A DNA stretch of 64,000 nucleotides from Methanoculleus marisnigri JR1. GTDB lineage: Archaea; Halobacteriota; Methanomicrobia; Methanomicrobiales; Methanoculleaceae. The notes below the pieces were generated by a model that worked only from the letters and a program-made list of their open reading frames with translations, was not told where the DNA came from and did no database searches. Position numbers and translations under genes: made by a program. Location of the stretch: assembly GCF_000015825.1 (NCBI RefSeq), contig NC_009051.1:2412695-2476694 (forward strand). Direction: 5' to 3'. The first letter of the stretch is position 1. Every line of letters begins with the position of its first letter. Positions 1 to 7,662 of the stretch are shown here, piece by piece.

Positions 1-53
1 CCGGGATCATCGAGCGGCTGCGGGCTATCTCGCCGCTCCGGGGGGAGGCGTGA
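1..53 (+). CDS. 3' end of an upstream gene, product unknown
   Basis: The window opens inside a reading frame whose last 16 codons are visible and end with TGA at 51-53. The tail reads GIIERLRAISPLRGEA. The next ORF begins with ATG at 54, immediately after this stop codon, so the two genes are probably cotranscribed. Too little is present to name the product; its position before a phosphohexomutase hints at sugar-nucleotide metabolism, but that is only inference. Confidence 0.6.
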   Translation, partial: GIIERLRAISPLRGEA

Positions 54-1388
54 ATGACCGGGATCTTTCGGGCCTACGACATCCGGGGGCGCTACCCGGA
101 CGAGCTCGATGAGGCGACGGCGAAGAAGATCGGGAACGCATTTGTAGCCCTTCTTGCGGCGGAGCGGATCGTCGTCGGGCGGGACATGCGCCCATCCTCG
201 GAGCCGCTTTCGCGGGCGTTCATCCGGGGTGCGGTCGAAGCCGGGGCGGAGGTTGCGGATATCGGGATGGCGAGCACGCCGCTCCTCAACTACGCGATCG
301 CTGCCGGGGGGTTCGACGGCGGGGCGATGGTGACGGCCTCCCACCTGCCCGGAGAGATGAACGGGTTCAAGCTCGCCCGCGAGAACGCCGTCCCCCTCTC
401 CGGCGACCGCGACTTGCCGCTCCTCGAAACACGAACCGGGGAGGAGGAGGTCGCCCGCGCCGGGGGGTCGTGCCGCGGGACCGGGATGCTGGACGCCTAC
501 ATCGGGACGATGGCCGGGTTCGTCCGGGCGCCGAAGCCGCTCACGGTCGTCGTGGACGCGGGGAACGGGATGGCCGGCCCGGAGGTCCCCCGGCTCTTCG
601 ACCGGATCCCTGCGTGGCGGCTTGTGCCGATGTACCTCGAGCCCGACGGCCGGTTCCCCCACCACCACGCAAACCCGCTCGACCCGGAGACCACCCGGGA
701 ACTGCAGGAACGGGTCGTGGCCGAGGGCGCGGATATGGGGGTGGCGTTCGACGGCGACGGCGACCGGTGCGGGCTCATCGACGAGCGGGGCGAGCGCGTC
801 CGGGAAGACCTGGTGACCGGGCTTATCGCGGAGTTCCTGCTTGAAGAGAACCCGGGGGCGACGATCCTCTACGATCTCCGGTCGAGCCGGGCGGTCCGCG
901 AGGCGATCGAGCGGGCCGGGGGCCGGGGCGTCCGCTCGAGGGTTGGCCACGCCTTCATCAAGGCCGCGATGCGCGAGGAGGACGCCCTCTTTGCCGGGGA
1001 ACTCTCCGGGCACTACTACTACCGGGACATGGGGTTTTCCGACAACGGGCTTCTCACGCTGGTCATGGCTGCAAACATCCTCGCCGCGAGCGGTCGGACG
1101 CTCTCCGAGCTCATCAGGCCTCTCGACCGCTACCCCTCGACGGGGGAGATCAACCTCGCGGTGCGCGACCCCGCGGCGGTGCTCGCGGTGCTTGCGGCGC
1201 GCTACCGGGACGCGGAGCTTGACCGGCTCGACGGGCTGACGGCGACCTATCCCGACTGGTGGTTCAACATCCGCCGCTCCCACACCGAGCCGGTGGTGCG
1301 GCTGAACATCGAGGCGGACACGAGGAGCCTCCTCGACGAGAAGGAGCGGGAGGTGCTCGCGGCCATCCGGGAGGCCGAAGGTGCGTAA
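54..1388 (+). CDS. manB: Phosphomannomutase/phosphoglucomutase
   Basis: A 444-residue alpha-D-phosphohexomutase, the usual length for the family, which interconverts hexose 6-phosphate and hexose 1-phosphate in the cytoplasm to feed sugar-nucleotide synthesis. All four signature loops are visible in order: the phosphoserine loop TASHLPGEMNGFK (about residues 95-107), the metal loop FDGDGDR (about 233-239), the sugar loop GELSGH (about 318-323) and the C-terminal phosphate loop RRSHTEP (about 408-414). The ATG directly follows the stop of the preceding gene. The phosphoserine loop has Leu-Pro where many members have Asn-Pro, as in several archaeal members. Mannose versus glucose preference cannot be read from sequence. 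Confidence 0.93.
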   Translation: MTGIFRAYDIRGRYPDELDEATAKKIGNAFVALLAAERIVVGRDMRPSSEPLSRAFIRGAVEAGAEVADIGMASTPLLNYAIAAGGFDGGAMVTASHLPGEMNGFKLARENAVPLSGDRDLPLLETRTGEEEVARAGGSCRGTGMLDAYIGTMAGFVRAPKPLTVVVDAGNGMAGPEVPRLFDRIPAWRLVPMYLEPDGRFPHHHANPLDPETTRELQERVVAEGADMGVAFDGDGDRCGLIDERGERVREDLVTGLIAEFLLEENPGATILYDLRSSRAVREAIERAGGRGVRSRVGHAFIKAAMREEDALFAGELSGHYYYRDMGFSDNGLLTLVMAANILAASGRTLSELIRPLDRYPSTGEINLAVRDPAAVLAVLAARYRDAELDRLDGLTATYPDWWFNIRRSHTEPVVRLNIEADTRSLLDEKEREVLAAIREAEGA

Positions 1389-1430
1389 GGACCGGCCCGG
1401 CACGGAACGAGGGGCGGCGCGAACTGCCTA

Positions 1431-1516
1431 CTCACGCGAAGGCGCGAAGGCGCGAACCCCCCCGGGTTTCTTGAGCCCGGGCCGTCGCGCTTCGCGTTCT
1501 TCGCGGCTTCGCGTGT
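1431..1516. repeat. Inverted-repeat intergenic element, copy 1
   Basis: The left arm (1431-1456) is built of CGCGAAGG-type units and is imperfectly complementary to the right arm (1491-1516), which ends CTTCGCGTG. An inner CCCGGG/GCCCGGG hairpin sits between them. A related element with the same arms lies at 50523-50696. No transposase is present, so this looks like a non-autonomous or REP/MITE-like sequence. Confidence 0.6.
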
Positions 1517-1536
1517 GGCCGAAGAAATGTAAAGCA

Positions 1537-1567
1537 GGAAGCCCCCCTTCAGGGCGGGGTGGTTCAC
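1537..1567 (+). mobile_element. Solitary remnant of an IS200/IS605 right end (TnpB guide-RNA-like hairpin)
   Basis: The segment GGAAGCCCCCC-TTCAG-GGCGGGG followed by TGGTTCAC has the form common at right ends of IS200/IS605 (IS1341-type) elements: a GC-rich hairpin followed by a GGTTCAC-like terminus. In active elements this end forms the 3' scaffold of the TnpB-associated RNA. The hairpin carries one C-C mismatch, consistent with decay, and no tnpA or tnpB lies beside it. The identification is by pattern and not by comparison. Confidence 0.45.
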
Positions 1568-1743
1568 CAGCGCTGTCATTCCCGGATTCTGTGGATCGGA
1601 CGTTTGTTCCCGGGCGGTCGCGGATCGGGATCGCAGCGCCGCCGGCATGCCCCACGAAAAAGAGCCGTTCGATTCTTCACCGCCCAAGAAGGCGCCGTTA
1701 ATCCATTGCTTCGACGGGAAGAAGACGATGGCCGGTGGCCGCA

Positions 1744-1753
1744 ACTTATAAGT
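1744..1753 (+). promoter_or_regulatory. TATA-like box upstream of the ATP-cone gene
   Basis: ACTTATAAGT is a good archaeal box A. It would start a transcript near 1775-1780, giving a leader of about 120 bases before the ATG at 1900. Confidence 0.45.
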
Positions 1754-1899
1754 ACCCGATATCCCACTGTTGCCCGGCAGGCTGCAGCTTGCAACCGAAA
1801 CGGGGCCGGGCGGAGCTCCCGGAAACCATTATCCGGGGTGCAACGGGCACCCGGGCCTCGAGCGGGAAGAGAGAACGGGTAATTGATGTGGTGATGAAA

Positions 1900-2187
1900 A
1901 TGGCAGGACAGCAGATGGAGTCCCGGCCCTGGCAGCAGACCATGGTCCGGAAGACCAACAACCAGGAAGAGCAGTTCAACCCTGACAAGATCAGGAGGTC
2001 GGTGCAGAACGCCGGAGCAAACCAGCAACTGGCGGACGAGATCACCCAGCAGATCCAGGGGAGCACGCACAGCGGGATGACGACCACCGAGATCGACAAC
2101 AGTGTCCAGGATATCCTCAAGCAGAAGGATATGGACGCCTACAACAACTGGATGCGGTGGAAAGAGCAGCACCAGAAGATGCAGTAA
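1900..2187 (+). CDS. Stand-alone ATP-cone domain protein
   Basis: A 95-residue protein that consists almost entirely of an ATP-cone-like domain. The pattern runs MVRKTNNQEEQFNPDKIRRS (about residues 16-35), then a helical Gln-rich stretch, TTTEIDNSVQDIL, and a closing Ala-Tyr-Asn-Asn-Trp segment. ATP cones normally sit at the N-terminus of ribonucleotide reductases or NrdR, where they sense ATP and dATP. Here no catalytic domain or zinc ribbon is attached and no reductase gene is adjacent. ATG 1900 is chosen because GGTGAT lies just before it; ATG 1894 is possible, and the frame stays open further upstream without similarity. Domain assignment is by motif; function is unknown. Confidence 0.7.
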   Translation: MAGQQMESRPWQQTMVRKTNNQEEQFNPDKIRRSVQNAGANQQLADEITQQIQGSTHSGMTTTEIDNSVQDILKQKDMDAYNNWMRWKEQHQKMQ

Positions 2188-2342
2188 GGAGTTTCCCGGA
2201 GCATTCTGCAGGCAGTCCCGCATACTCCAGGTGCCGGATGTCCGTCCACGTGTTTGGACGGCGGATTTCTGGACGTTACGCCTGTCGGGTATGCTGACGC
2301 CCTGCAGAACGCGCACAATGTTTTTATGATCAAAGAACAATA

Positions 2343-2350
2343 TTTATATG
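2343..2350 (+). promoter_or_regulatory. TATA box for the tRNA gene
   Basis: TTTATATG within an AT-rich stretch (about 2318-2350) is the only good box A upstream of the tRNA. It predicts a leader of roughly 55-60 bases before the mature 5' end. Confidence 0.45.
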
Positions 2351-2430
2351 CAGTGAGATTCCGGGAATACCCCGGAGATCTGAACTGAATGCGCCGTTTC
2401 CGAATTCAGGTCGGCTGCACCACAATTCTC

Positions 2431-2505
2431 GGGCCCGTAGCTTAGTCCGGTCAGAGCGCCCGGCTCATAACCGGGCGGTCGTGGGTTCGAATCCCTCCGG
2501 GCCCA
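2431..2505 (+). tRNA. tRNA with anticodon CAT (elongator Met, or Ile2 with modified C34)
   Basis: A complete cloverleaf: acceptor arms GGGCCCG (2431-2437) and CGGGCCC (2498-2504) with discriminator A2505, D-arm with GGTC, anticodon stem CCCGG/CCGGG enclosing the loop CTCATAA, and T-loop GGTTCGAATCC. The anticodon is CAT. The first pair is G1-C72, whereas archaeal initiator tRNA normally has A1-U72, so this is not the initiator. Elongator Met and agmatidine-modified Ile2 cannot be separated by eye. CCA is not encoded. Confidence 0.95.
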
Positions 2506-2649
2506 TGTTTTACAGGTACTCCGTGAGAAAACGCTTACGTGAAGGGCCGGTTCTGCGAAGCAGTTCCACGAATGAGGGCTTATCCAATGCATCGCAGGAA
2601 AACCCGTTAGAAAGGCCTATTTACCGGGACGTGAGAGTTTCCTGGGACT

Positions 2650-3213
2650 ATGATCGAATGGGCCGTCATCCTTTTGCTGTTTCTTGCTGTTTTGGTTCTA
2701 TTTTACAAATACTCCAGGATCCAGGGTCAGGTCGAGCGAAAAGCACGCGAGATATTCGAATCCTGGCGCCAGAGAGAACGAGAAGATATCGAGAACTGGA
2801 AAGAACAGGAGCTCAAACGCCTTTCGGACGAAAAAGCAAAGATCCTGTTTGAGACGTGGAGACAGGACGAAGAGGGGAACATCCGCACCGATGCCATCAA
2901 GCGCAGCCAGTCGGTGACCCGGGGGAGGGTCACGGAGTGCCTCATCCCGTATTTCCCGGACTTCCCCTACAATCCAAAGGATGCACGGTTTTTGGGGACT
3001 CCAGTCGATCTCATCATCTTTGACGGGTTGTCCGACGCCGACGAGGTGCAGAACGTAGTGTTCGTCGAGATCAAAACGGGTAAAGCCGCCAACCTGAGTA
3101 AACGGGAACGTGCCGTCAGGGAGTGCATCAAAGCCGGGCGGGTGCAGTATTTCACCATCCACCAGTCGTTTGATGAAAGCGCCAATCAACTGCGCGATAT
3201 GGGAATGAACTAG
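2650..3213 (+). CDS. Membrane-anchored endonuclease related to archaeal Holliday junction resolvase
   Basis: A 187-residue protein with an N-terminal membrane segment (about residues 4-19), a charged helical or coiled-coil stretch (about 27-90) and a C-terminal nuclease-like domain. The domain contains RGRVTECLIPYFPDFPYNP, then PVDLIIFDG and VFVEIKTGKA, which fit the spaced E/D...D...ExK core of the restriction-endonuclease fold. This matches the group described as endonucleases related to archaeal Holliday junction resolvases. The true resolvase Hjc has no membrane anchor, so the DNA target and role are unknown. No operon partner is close. Confidence 0.75.
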   Translation: MIEWAVILLLFLAVLVLFYKYSRIQGQVERKAREIFESWRQREREDIENWKEQELKRLSDEKAKILFETWRQDEEGNIRTDAIKRSQSVTRGRVTECLIPYFPDFPYNPKDARFLGTPVDLIIFDGLSDADEVQNVVFVEIKTGKAANLSKRERAVRECIKAGRVQYFTIHQSFDESANQLRDMGMN

Positions 3214-3271
3214 TCATCCACTGCCGGATCGGGTTTTGAACCGTCCCAAAAAAGGTACAGGGCGTATGCCC

Positions 3272-3649
3272 TCATCCCGGCGCCGGATCGAAGGAGGCGT
3301 CCTCGTCATCCGGGCACCCCTCCTCCCGCCGGCGATCGCACCCGACGATCCGGATCGTCTTCCCGTGCACCAGGGCGTCGGCGACCTTCGTCCGCGCCTC
3401 GTGGAGGTCGCGCCAGAGGGTCTTTCGGGAGACGCCGAGGGCGGCGGCGGCCTCCTCCTGCTCGAGTCCCTGGAGGTCGACGAGCCGCAGGGCCTCCACC
3501 TCCTCGGGGAGGACGACGACAAACTCGTCGGGTCCCCCGCAGAGCGGGCCGAAACACCGGAACGCCCCCTGGTCCCCGATCATCCGGCGAACCCGGGGCC
3601 GGCCCCGCTGGCGGCGGCCACGCCCCTCGCCGGGTTCTCTCTCGTTCAT
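3272..3649 (-). CDS. DUF134 (UPF0251) family HTH protein
   Basis: A 125-residue protein with a basic N-terminus rich in Arg and Gly-Arg-Pro, a central segment (LPEEVEALRLVDLQGLEQEE) leading into the sigma-region-4-like helix-turn-helix AAAALGVSRKTLWRDL (about residues 74-89), and an acidic tail. This is the layout of the DUF134 family of presumed DNA-binding proteins. The start at 3649 is supported by GGAGATC a few bases upstream; an in-frame extension to 3709 lacks such support. It lies downstream of, and probably in an operon with, the DUF5320 protein at 3719-3904. Such pairs are often found with NifX/NifB-type iron-molybdenum-cofactor proteins, although none is present here. Confidence 0.85.
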   Translation of the reverse strand: MNEREPGEGRGRRQRGRPRVRRMIGDQGAFRCFGPLCGGPDEFVVVLPEEVEALRLVDLQGLEQEEAAAALGVSRKTLWRDLHEARTKVADALVHGKTIRIVGCDRRREEGCPDDEDASFDPAPG

Positions 3650-3718
3650 GCTACCGATCTCCTGAGTAGAGATCGGTCTCCGGTACAGATAGTGCCTTCG
3701 CTCCGGCACCGGCCGCTA

Positions 3719-3904
3719 TCACCGGCCGCCGCGACGAAAACCGCGGCCGCACCCCCACGGGATGCCGCCCCGGCCGATACCGCGAAGCACCGGCGTGGAA
3801 GATTCGCCTTCCGCCACAGACGTCCCGGGCAGGACGCACCGGCCCCGACGGCCACCCGTCATCGGGCCACGGCCGGCCGGGCCGGTTCCATCAAATCCTG
3901 GCAT
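3719..3904 (-). CDS. DUF5320-type Gly/Arg-rich small protein
   Basis: A 61-residue protein whose start MPGFDGTGPAGRGPMTGG is the hallmark of the DUF5320 family, followed by a Gly/Arg-rich stretch. The family often neighbours DUF134 and dinitrogenase iron-molybdenum-cofactor-type genes. A strong GAGGTGAT ribosome binding site sits just upstream of ATG 3904, and an AT-rich box A lies at about 3938-3952 on the same strand. The gene is therefore the first of a two-gene unit with the DUF134 protein. Molecular function is unknown. Confidence 0.8.
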   Translation of the reverse strand: MPGFDGTGPAGRGPMTGGRRGRCVLPGTSVAEGESSTPVLRGIGRGGIPWGCGRGFRRGGR

Positions 3905-3937
3905 GGTGTATCACCTCGATTATTACTCATATGTGTA

Positions 3938-3952
3938 AAAATATATTAAAAT
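3938..3952 (-). promoter_or_regulatory. TATA box of the DUF5320-DUF134 unit
   Basis: On the minus strand the sequence reads TTTAATATATTTTTA, a strong box A in otherwise GC-rich DNA. It predicts transcription from about 3915-3920 and a short leader carrying the GAGGTGAT site. Confidence 0.6.
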
Positions 3953-3995
3953 ATTCAATGCGGCAGATCCGGTGTTCCGGGATGTGGCGGTCGAG

Positions 3996-4190
3996 TCGTG
4001 GTCTAGCTGATTGTGACGCCGCCTGATCAGGGCGACGCCTTAACCGCCTAGACCAGTGTGCCTACCCGCCCTGAACGCCGCATATACAGCCCGGCCGCCG
4101 TTCCACACCGATCTACTACGCCCCTCGAGCCTCGTGATCTAGCTAAAACCCTCGCCCTTCCACGGCGACGTCGTAACCACCTGGACCACA
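3996..4190. repeat. Two diverged tRNA-arm-like repeats (3996-4057 and 4132-4190)
   Basis: Both copies begin TCGTGRTCTAGCT and end in (T)AACCRCCTRGACCA on the plus strand, with a different anticodon-arm-like hairpin between. On the minus strand each reads like the 5' part of a tRNA: D-arm GGTCYAGGYGGTTA, then a 5-bp stem TCGCC/GGCGR around a 7-base loop (CTGATCA in copy 1, GTGGAAG in copy 2). No acceptor stem or proper T-arm can be drawn, so these are not working tRNA genes. They look like decayed tRNA-derived sequences. Confidence 0.5.
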
Positions 4191-4205
4191 GTATCCCGGG
4201 GCAAC

Positions 4206-4212
4206 CTATATC
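4206..4212 (+). promoter_or_regulatory. TATA box for the SulP transporter
   Basis: CTATATC lies 29 bases before ATG 4238, the spacing expected for a leaderless or nearly leaderless transcript. The same AACCTATATC block recurs before the DUF3821 gene (25184-25193). Confidence 0.6.
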
Positions 4213-4237
4213 CCGCACCCCGCACCCACAACCGGGC

Positions 4238-5887
4238 ATGCCCGCCGGTGAGACAAACTGGAGGAGGAGCCTCCCGGCCGACCTCGCCGCCGGGGCTACC
4301 ACCGCCCTCGTCGGCATCCCGCAGGGGATGGGGTTCGCCCTCGTCGCCGGGGTCAACCCCGTCTACGGCCTCTATACCGCCGCATTCTCGACCGCGATCG
4401 GGGCGCTCCTCACCGGTTCCTCCTACCTCAAGGTGATGCTCTCGAACGTCCTCGCGGTCTCGATCTACTCCGTCCTCGCCCCCGTCCCCGAGGCCGACGT
4501 CCCGGCCACCCTCTTCGTGCTGACTATCCTCGTCGGGGCCTTCCAGCTCGGGTTCGGGCTCCTCCGGGCAGGCAGCCTGACCCGGTTCATCTCCACCGCC
4601 GTCCTCACCGGGTTCGTCACCGGCGCGGCGCTCCTCATCGTCCTCGGCCAGCTCGGGAACCTCACCGGCTACCGGCTCCCGCGGGAGGCGATCCAGGTCC
4701 TCGCCATCCCCGAGTTGCTCCTCCACGCAGGCGAGATCCAGCCGCAGGCGCTCTTCGTCGGCCTCCTCACCATCAGTCTCGCCCTCGCCCTTCAGCGGGT
4801 GCCGCGCCTCACTTCCTTCTCGCTCCTCCTCCCGGTCATCATCGCGGCCCTCCTCGTCCGGACCGCATTCCCGGGGGTCGCGCTCGTCGGCGACATCGCC
4901 GCCATCCCCGCCGGCCTCCCGGCCCCCGTTGTCCCCGACCTCGCCCTCGCGCCCGGCCTCCTCATCCCGGCGCTCGCCCTCGCCATCATCGGGCTCGTGA
5001 TGGCCGTCGGGGTCACCGAGACGACCCCCGAGCCGGACGGCAGCATCGCCGACGTGAACCGGGACTTCTCCGGGCAGGGGATCACGAACATCCTCACGAG
5101 TTTCCTCCAGTGCGCCCCGTCGGCCGGCTCCCTCTCGGCGACGGCGCTCAACGTCGCCGCCGGGGCAGAGACGCGGGCGGCAAACCTCATCTCGGGCATC
5201 CTCGTCGGGGCGGTCATCGTTGTCGCGGGCCCGCTCGCGGAACAGATCCCGCTCCCGGCTCTCGCCGGGATCCTGATCCTCATCGGGGCCGAGCTCATGA
5301 ACCAGCCCCACGTAATCGCCTGCATCTGGAGATATTCCCGCCCCGGGCGCTGGGCGATGCTCGCCACGTTCATCTCCACCCAGGTCCTCCCGCTCCAGTA
5401 CAGCATCTACATCGGCGTCCTCCTCTCGCTTGCCATTTACCTGGTCACCTCCACCCGGGAGGCGACCGTGGTCCGCCTCGCCCCGGTCGAGGGGGGGATG
5501 TTCCGGGAAGAACCGGCGCCCGAACGACTTTTGGACGACAGCATCACCGTCCTCTCGGTCTCCGGGAGCGTCTACTTCGCCACCCTCCGTGCCATCGAGC
5601 GGTCGCTCCCGTCCCCGGGAGGGGCAGAGAGCGCCGTCGTCATCCTTGCCCTCCCCCGAAGGGTCGAGGCAGGAACCGGGCTCTTTCGGATGCTGACACG
5701 CTACGCCCGGAAGGTCACGGCCGGTGGGAACCGGCTCATCCTCGCCGAAGTCAATCCCCGGCTCCTTGCAGGACTTGAAGAAGGGGGCGTCGTCGAGGCC
5801 ATCGGCCCCGGGAACATCTTCCCCGCGACACCGGTCATCGGCGAGTCGCTCCGGGCCGCTATCCGGGCGGCGAAGGCCGGAACGTGA
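4238..5887 (+). CDS. SulP family inorganic anion transporter
   Basis: A 549-residue membrane protein with the SulP layout: an N-terminal LPADLAAGATTALVGIPQGM motif in the first helix region, about ten to twelve hydrophobic helices, and a C-terminal cytoplasmic STAS domain (roughly residues 430-540). The family carries sulfate, bicarbonate or related anions by symport or exchange; the substrate cannot be read here. The frame stays open upstream to 4058, but that extension crosses the tRNA-like repeats and has no transporter similarity. The ATG at 4238 fits the TATA box at 4206. The next gene begins 48 bases downstream. Confidence 0.88.
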   Translation: MPAGETNWRRSLPADLAAGATTALVGIPQGMGFALVAGVNPVYGLYTAAFSTAIGALLTGSSYLKVMLSNVLAVSIYSVLAPVPEADVPATLFVLTILVGAFQLGFGLLRAGSLTRFISTAVLTGFVTGAALLIVLGQLGNLTGYRLPREAIQVLAIPELLLHAGEIQPQALFVGLLTISLALALQRVPRLTSFSLLLPVIIAALLVRTAFPGVALVGDIAAIPAGLPAPVVPDLALAPGLLIPALALAIIGLVMAVGVTETTPEPDGSIADVNRDFSGQGITNILTSFLQCAPSAGSLSATALNVAAGAETRAANLISGILVGAVIVVAGPLAEQIPLPALAGILILIGAELMNQPHVIACIWRYSRPGRWAMLATFISTQVLPLQYSIYIGVLLSLAIYLVTSTREATVVRLAPVEGGMFREEPAPERLLDDSITVLSVSGSVYFATLRAIERSLPSPGGAESAVVILALPRRVEAGTGLFRMLTRYARKVTAGGNRLILAEVNPRLLAGLEEGGVVEAIGPGNIFPATPVIGESLRAAIRAAKAGT

Positions 5888-5935
5888 TAACCCCGCCGGA
5901 AAACTCTTTCTCTGTGGAGCGCCCATACCGTTCCT

Positions 5936-6961
5936 GTGAACATCGCCGGGAACCTCCCTCCCCCTGCCCGCATCGCGATCGTCGGGGCGGCGGTCGTCAT
6001 CGTGCTCGCGGGGATACGGGTGGCCACACCGATCCTCGGCCCGCTCCTCGTCGCCGCCTTCTTCGCCATGATCACTGCTCCCGCCATGAAATGGTTGACC
6101 CGGCGGAGAGTTCCCCCGCTCCTCGCCGCCGCAACGGTGGTCGCGGGGCTGATCGGGATCTTCGCCGGAATGATCATCTTCCTCGGTGCGGCCTTTACCG
6201 GGTTTATCCGAACTCTTCCGCAGTACCAGGCGAGCCTCGAAGCCCATGCGGCCGTCCTCGCCGATTACGGCATAGATATCGGCAGGTTCACGATATGGGA
6301 CTACATCGACCAGGGGTTCATCCTCCAGCAGGCGACCGAACTTGCCCGGCAGATCGGGAACATCGCCGTCGATGCCTTCCTCGTCTTCGTCGGAATCGGG
6401 TTCCTTCTCCTGGAGGCACCCCGTCTTGCGGCCGTTCTCGCGCGCCACCTGGGACCGGAGAGCGCCCCCTACCGGCACCTATCCCAATCGGGCAAGATCC
6501 TGATCGACTACGTGGTGGTCAGGACGAAGGTGAACCTGATCACCGGCGTCGGTACCGGACTCTTTCTCACCCTCCTCGGGGTCGACTTCGCGGTGCTCTG
6601 GGGGTTCATCGCCTTCGTCCTGAGTTACGTCCCCTACATAGGCCTGGTCGTGGCCGCGATCCCCCCCACCCTCCTCGCGCTCATCGAGTTCGGGCCGGCC
6701 GGGGCGGTTGCCGTCATCGCTGCCGTCGCCCTCATCGACGCCGCTGCAGAAAACCTCTTCCTCCCCCGGATAGCCGGGCGGGAACTCAACCTCTCGCCGT
6801 TCGTCGTCCTCTTCTCCGTCATCTTCTGGGGATTCATCCTCGGTGCGGTCGGTATCTTTCTCGCCATACCGCTGACGATCGCGGTGAAACTCTTCCTCGA
6901 GAGTTGGGAAGAGACCCGGTGGATCGGGGAGATGATGGGCAACGGAGACTGGGAGGGGTAG
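5936..6961 (+). CDS. AI-2E family (PF01594) membrane transporter
   Basis: A 341-residue membrane protein with about eight hydrophobic segments, the length and arrangement of the AI-2E family. The conserved C-terminal half is visible, including the loop VLSYVPYIG (about residues 230-238) and the closing segment FWGFILGAVGIFLAIPLTIA. Members have been linked to export of small molecules or Na+/H+ antiport, so the family name should not be taken as proof of autoinducer transport in an archaeon. It starts with GTG at 5936, shortly after the SulP gene, and may be cotranscribed with it. Confidence 0.85.
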   Translation: MNIAGNLPPPARIAIVGAAVVIVLAGIRVATPILGPLLVAAFFAMITAPAMKWLTRRRVPPLLAAATVVAGLIGIFAGMIIFLGAAFTGFIRTLPQYQASLEAHAAVLADYGIDIGRFTIWDYIDQGFILQQATELARQIGNIAVDAFLVFVGIGFLLLEAPRLAAVLARHLGPESAPYRHLSQSGKILIDYVVVRTKVNLITGVGTGLFLTLLGVDFAVLWGFIAFVLSYVPYIGLVVAAIPPTLLALIEFGPAGAVAVIAAVALIDAAAENLFLPRIAGRELNLSPFVVLFSVIFWGFILGAVGIFLAIPLTIAVKLFLESWEETRWIGEMMGNGDWEG

Positions 6962-7005
6962 CGGCGGCACAAGATGTTTACGAGACGACGACCAACCCGT
7001 GATCC

Positions 7006-7620
7006 ATGAAGAGACCAGCCGGGCTCTACCTCGCCTACCTCTTCCAGTTCCTCATCGCCGCGAACGTCCTCCTCGCGCTCTCGCTCGGCGAATACTCGCA
7101 GGTCTTCGGCGGCGTCGTCGCGTTCTGCCTGACCCTGGTTCCCGCCGTCGTCACCCACAGGTGGAACATCACGCTCCCCTGGCAGGTCAACCTCCTCATC
7201 GTTCTCTCGCTCTACCTCCACATCGCCGGCGAGATCCGGGGGTTCTACATGCTCTACTACCCCTACTACGACAAGATCGCCCACCTCATCTCCGGGATAA
7301 CCGTCTCGGTGCTCGCTTTCGTCATCGTCCTGCTGCTCGACCGGTTCAGCAGGTTGAACCTCTCCCGGTTGATGATCGTCGGGTTCGTCGTCATCGCCGC
7401 GATGGCGATGGAAGGGTTCTGGGAGATCTACGAATGGCTCTTCGACACCTTCCTCGGGACAAACCTCCAGTACGGGCTCGACGACACCATGCTCGATATG
7501 ATCTTCGTCCTCATCGGCGCGGTCGTCGTCGCGCTCGCCGGGAACCGTTACCTCCCACGGTTCTCAAAGGAGGAGATCACCGGCAGGCTGGTGATCCCGG
7601 AAGAGTCCCCGGCCGAATGA
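7006..7620 (+). CDS. YjdF/DUF2238-like integral membrane protein
   Basis: A 204-residue protein with five or six membrane helices. The pattern YYPYYDKIAHLISGITVS in the middle and MEGFWEIYEWLFDTFLG followed by DDTMLDMIFVLIGA resembles YjdF/DUF2238 proteins, which carry similar Asp/His and Glu/Trp motifs within helices. No enzymatic role is established for the family. The gene lies 45 bases after the AI-2E family gene on the same strand and 43 bases before the SpoIIAA-like gene. The start is the ATG at 7006; the ribosome binding site is weak. Confidence 0.65.
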   Translation: MKRPAGLYLAYLFQFLIAANVLLALSLGEYSQVFGGVVAFCLTLVPAVVTHRWNITLPWQVNLLIVLSLYLHIAGEIRGFYMLYYPYYDKIAHLISGITVSVLAFVIVLLLDRFSRLNLSRLMIVGFVVIAAMAMEGFWEIYEWLFDTFLGTNLQYGLDDTMLDMIFVLIGAVVVALAGNRYLPRFSKEEITGRLVIPEESPAE

Positions 7621-7662
7621 CGACCGGAACCTTTTTCTCATCCGCCCCGGAGAGGGGGCGGC

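Larger units (their letters stand above)
1389..1899. other. Long intergenic region: repeat element, decayed IS end, promoter
   Basis: No convincing gene lies here. The region holds an inverted-repeat element (1431-1516), a hairpin resembling the right end of an IS200/IS605 element (1537-1567) and a TATA-like box (1744-1753) upstream of the ATP-cone protein. Several ORFs cross the region on both strands, but none has a ribosome binding site or recognisable sequence. Confidence 0.6.

Noticed and set aside
2344-2592. Minus-strand ORF reading RRDSNPRPPGYEPGALT
   Set aside because: It is the well-known false protein produced by translating a tRNA antisense; the tRNA at 2431-2505 explains it.
4139-6478. 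779-residue minus-strand ORF across SulP and AI-2E genes
   Set aside because: Highly charged, repetitive antisense reading typical of GC-rich DNA; the plus-strand genes have clear family motifs.
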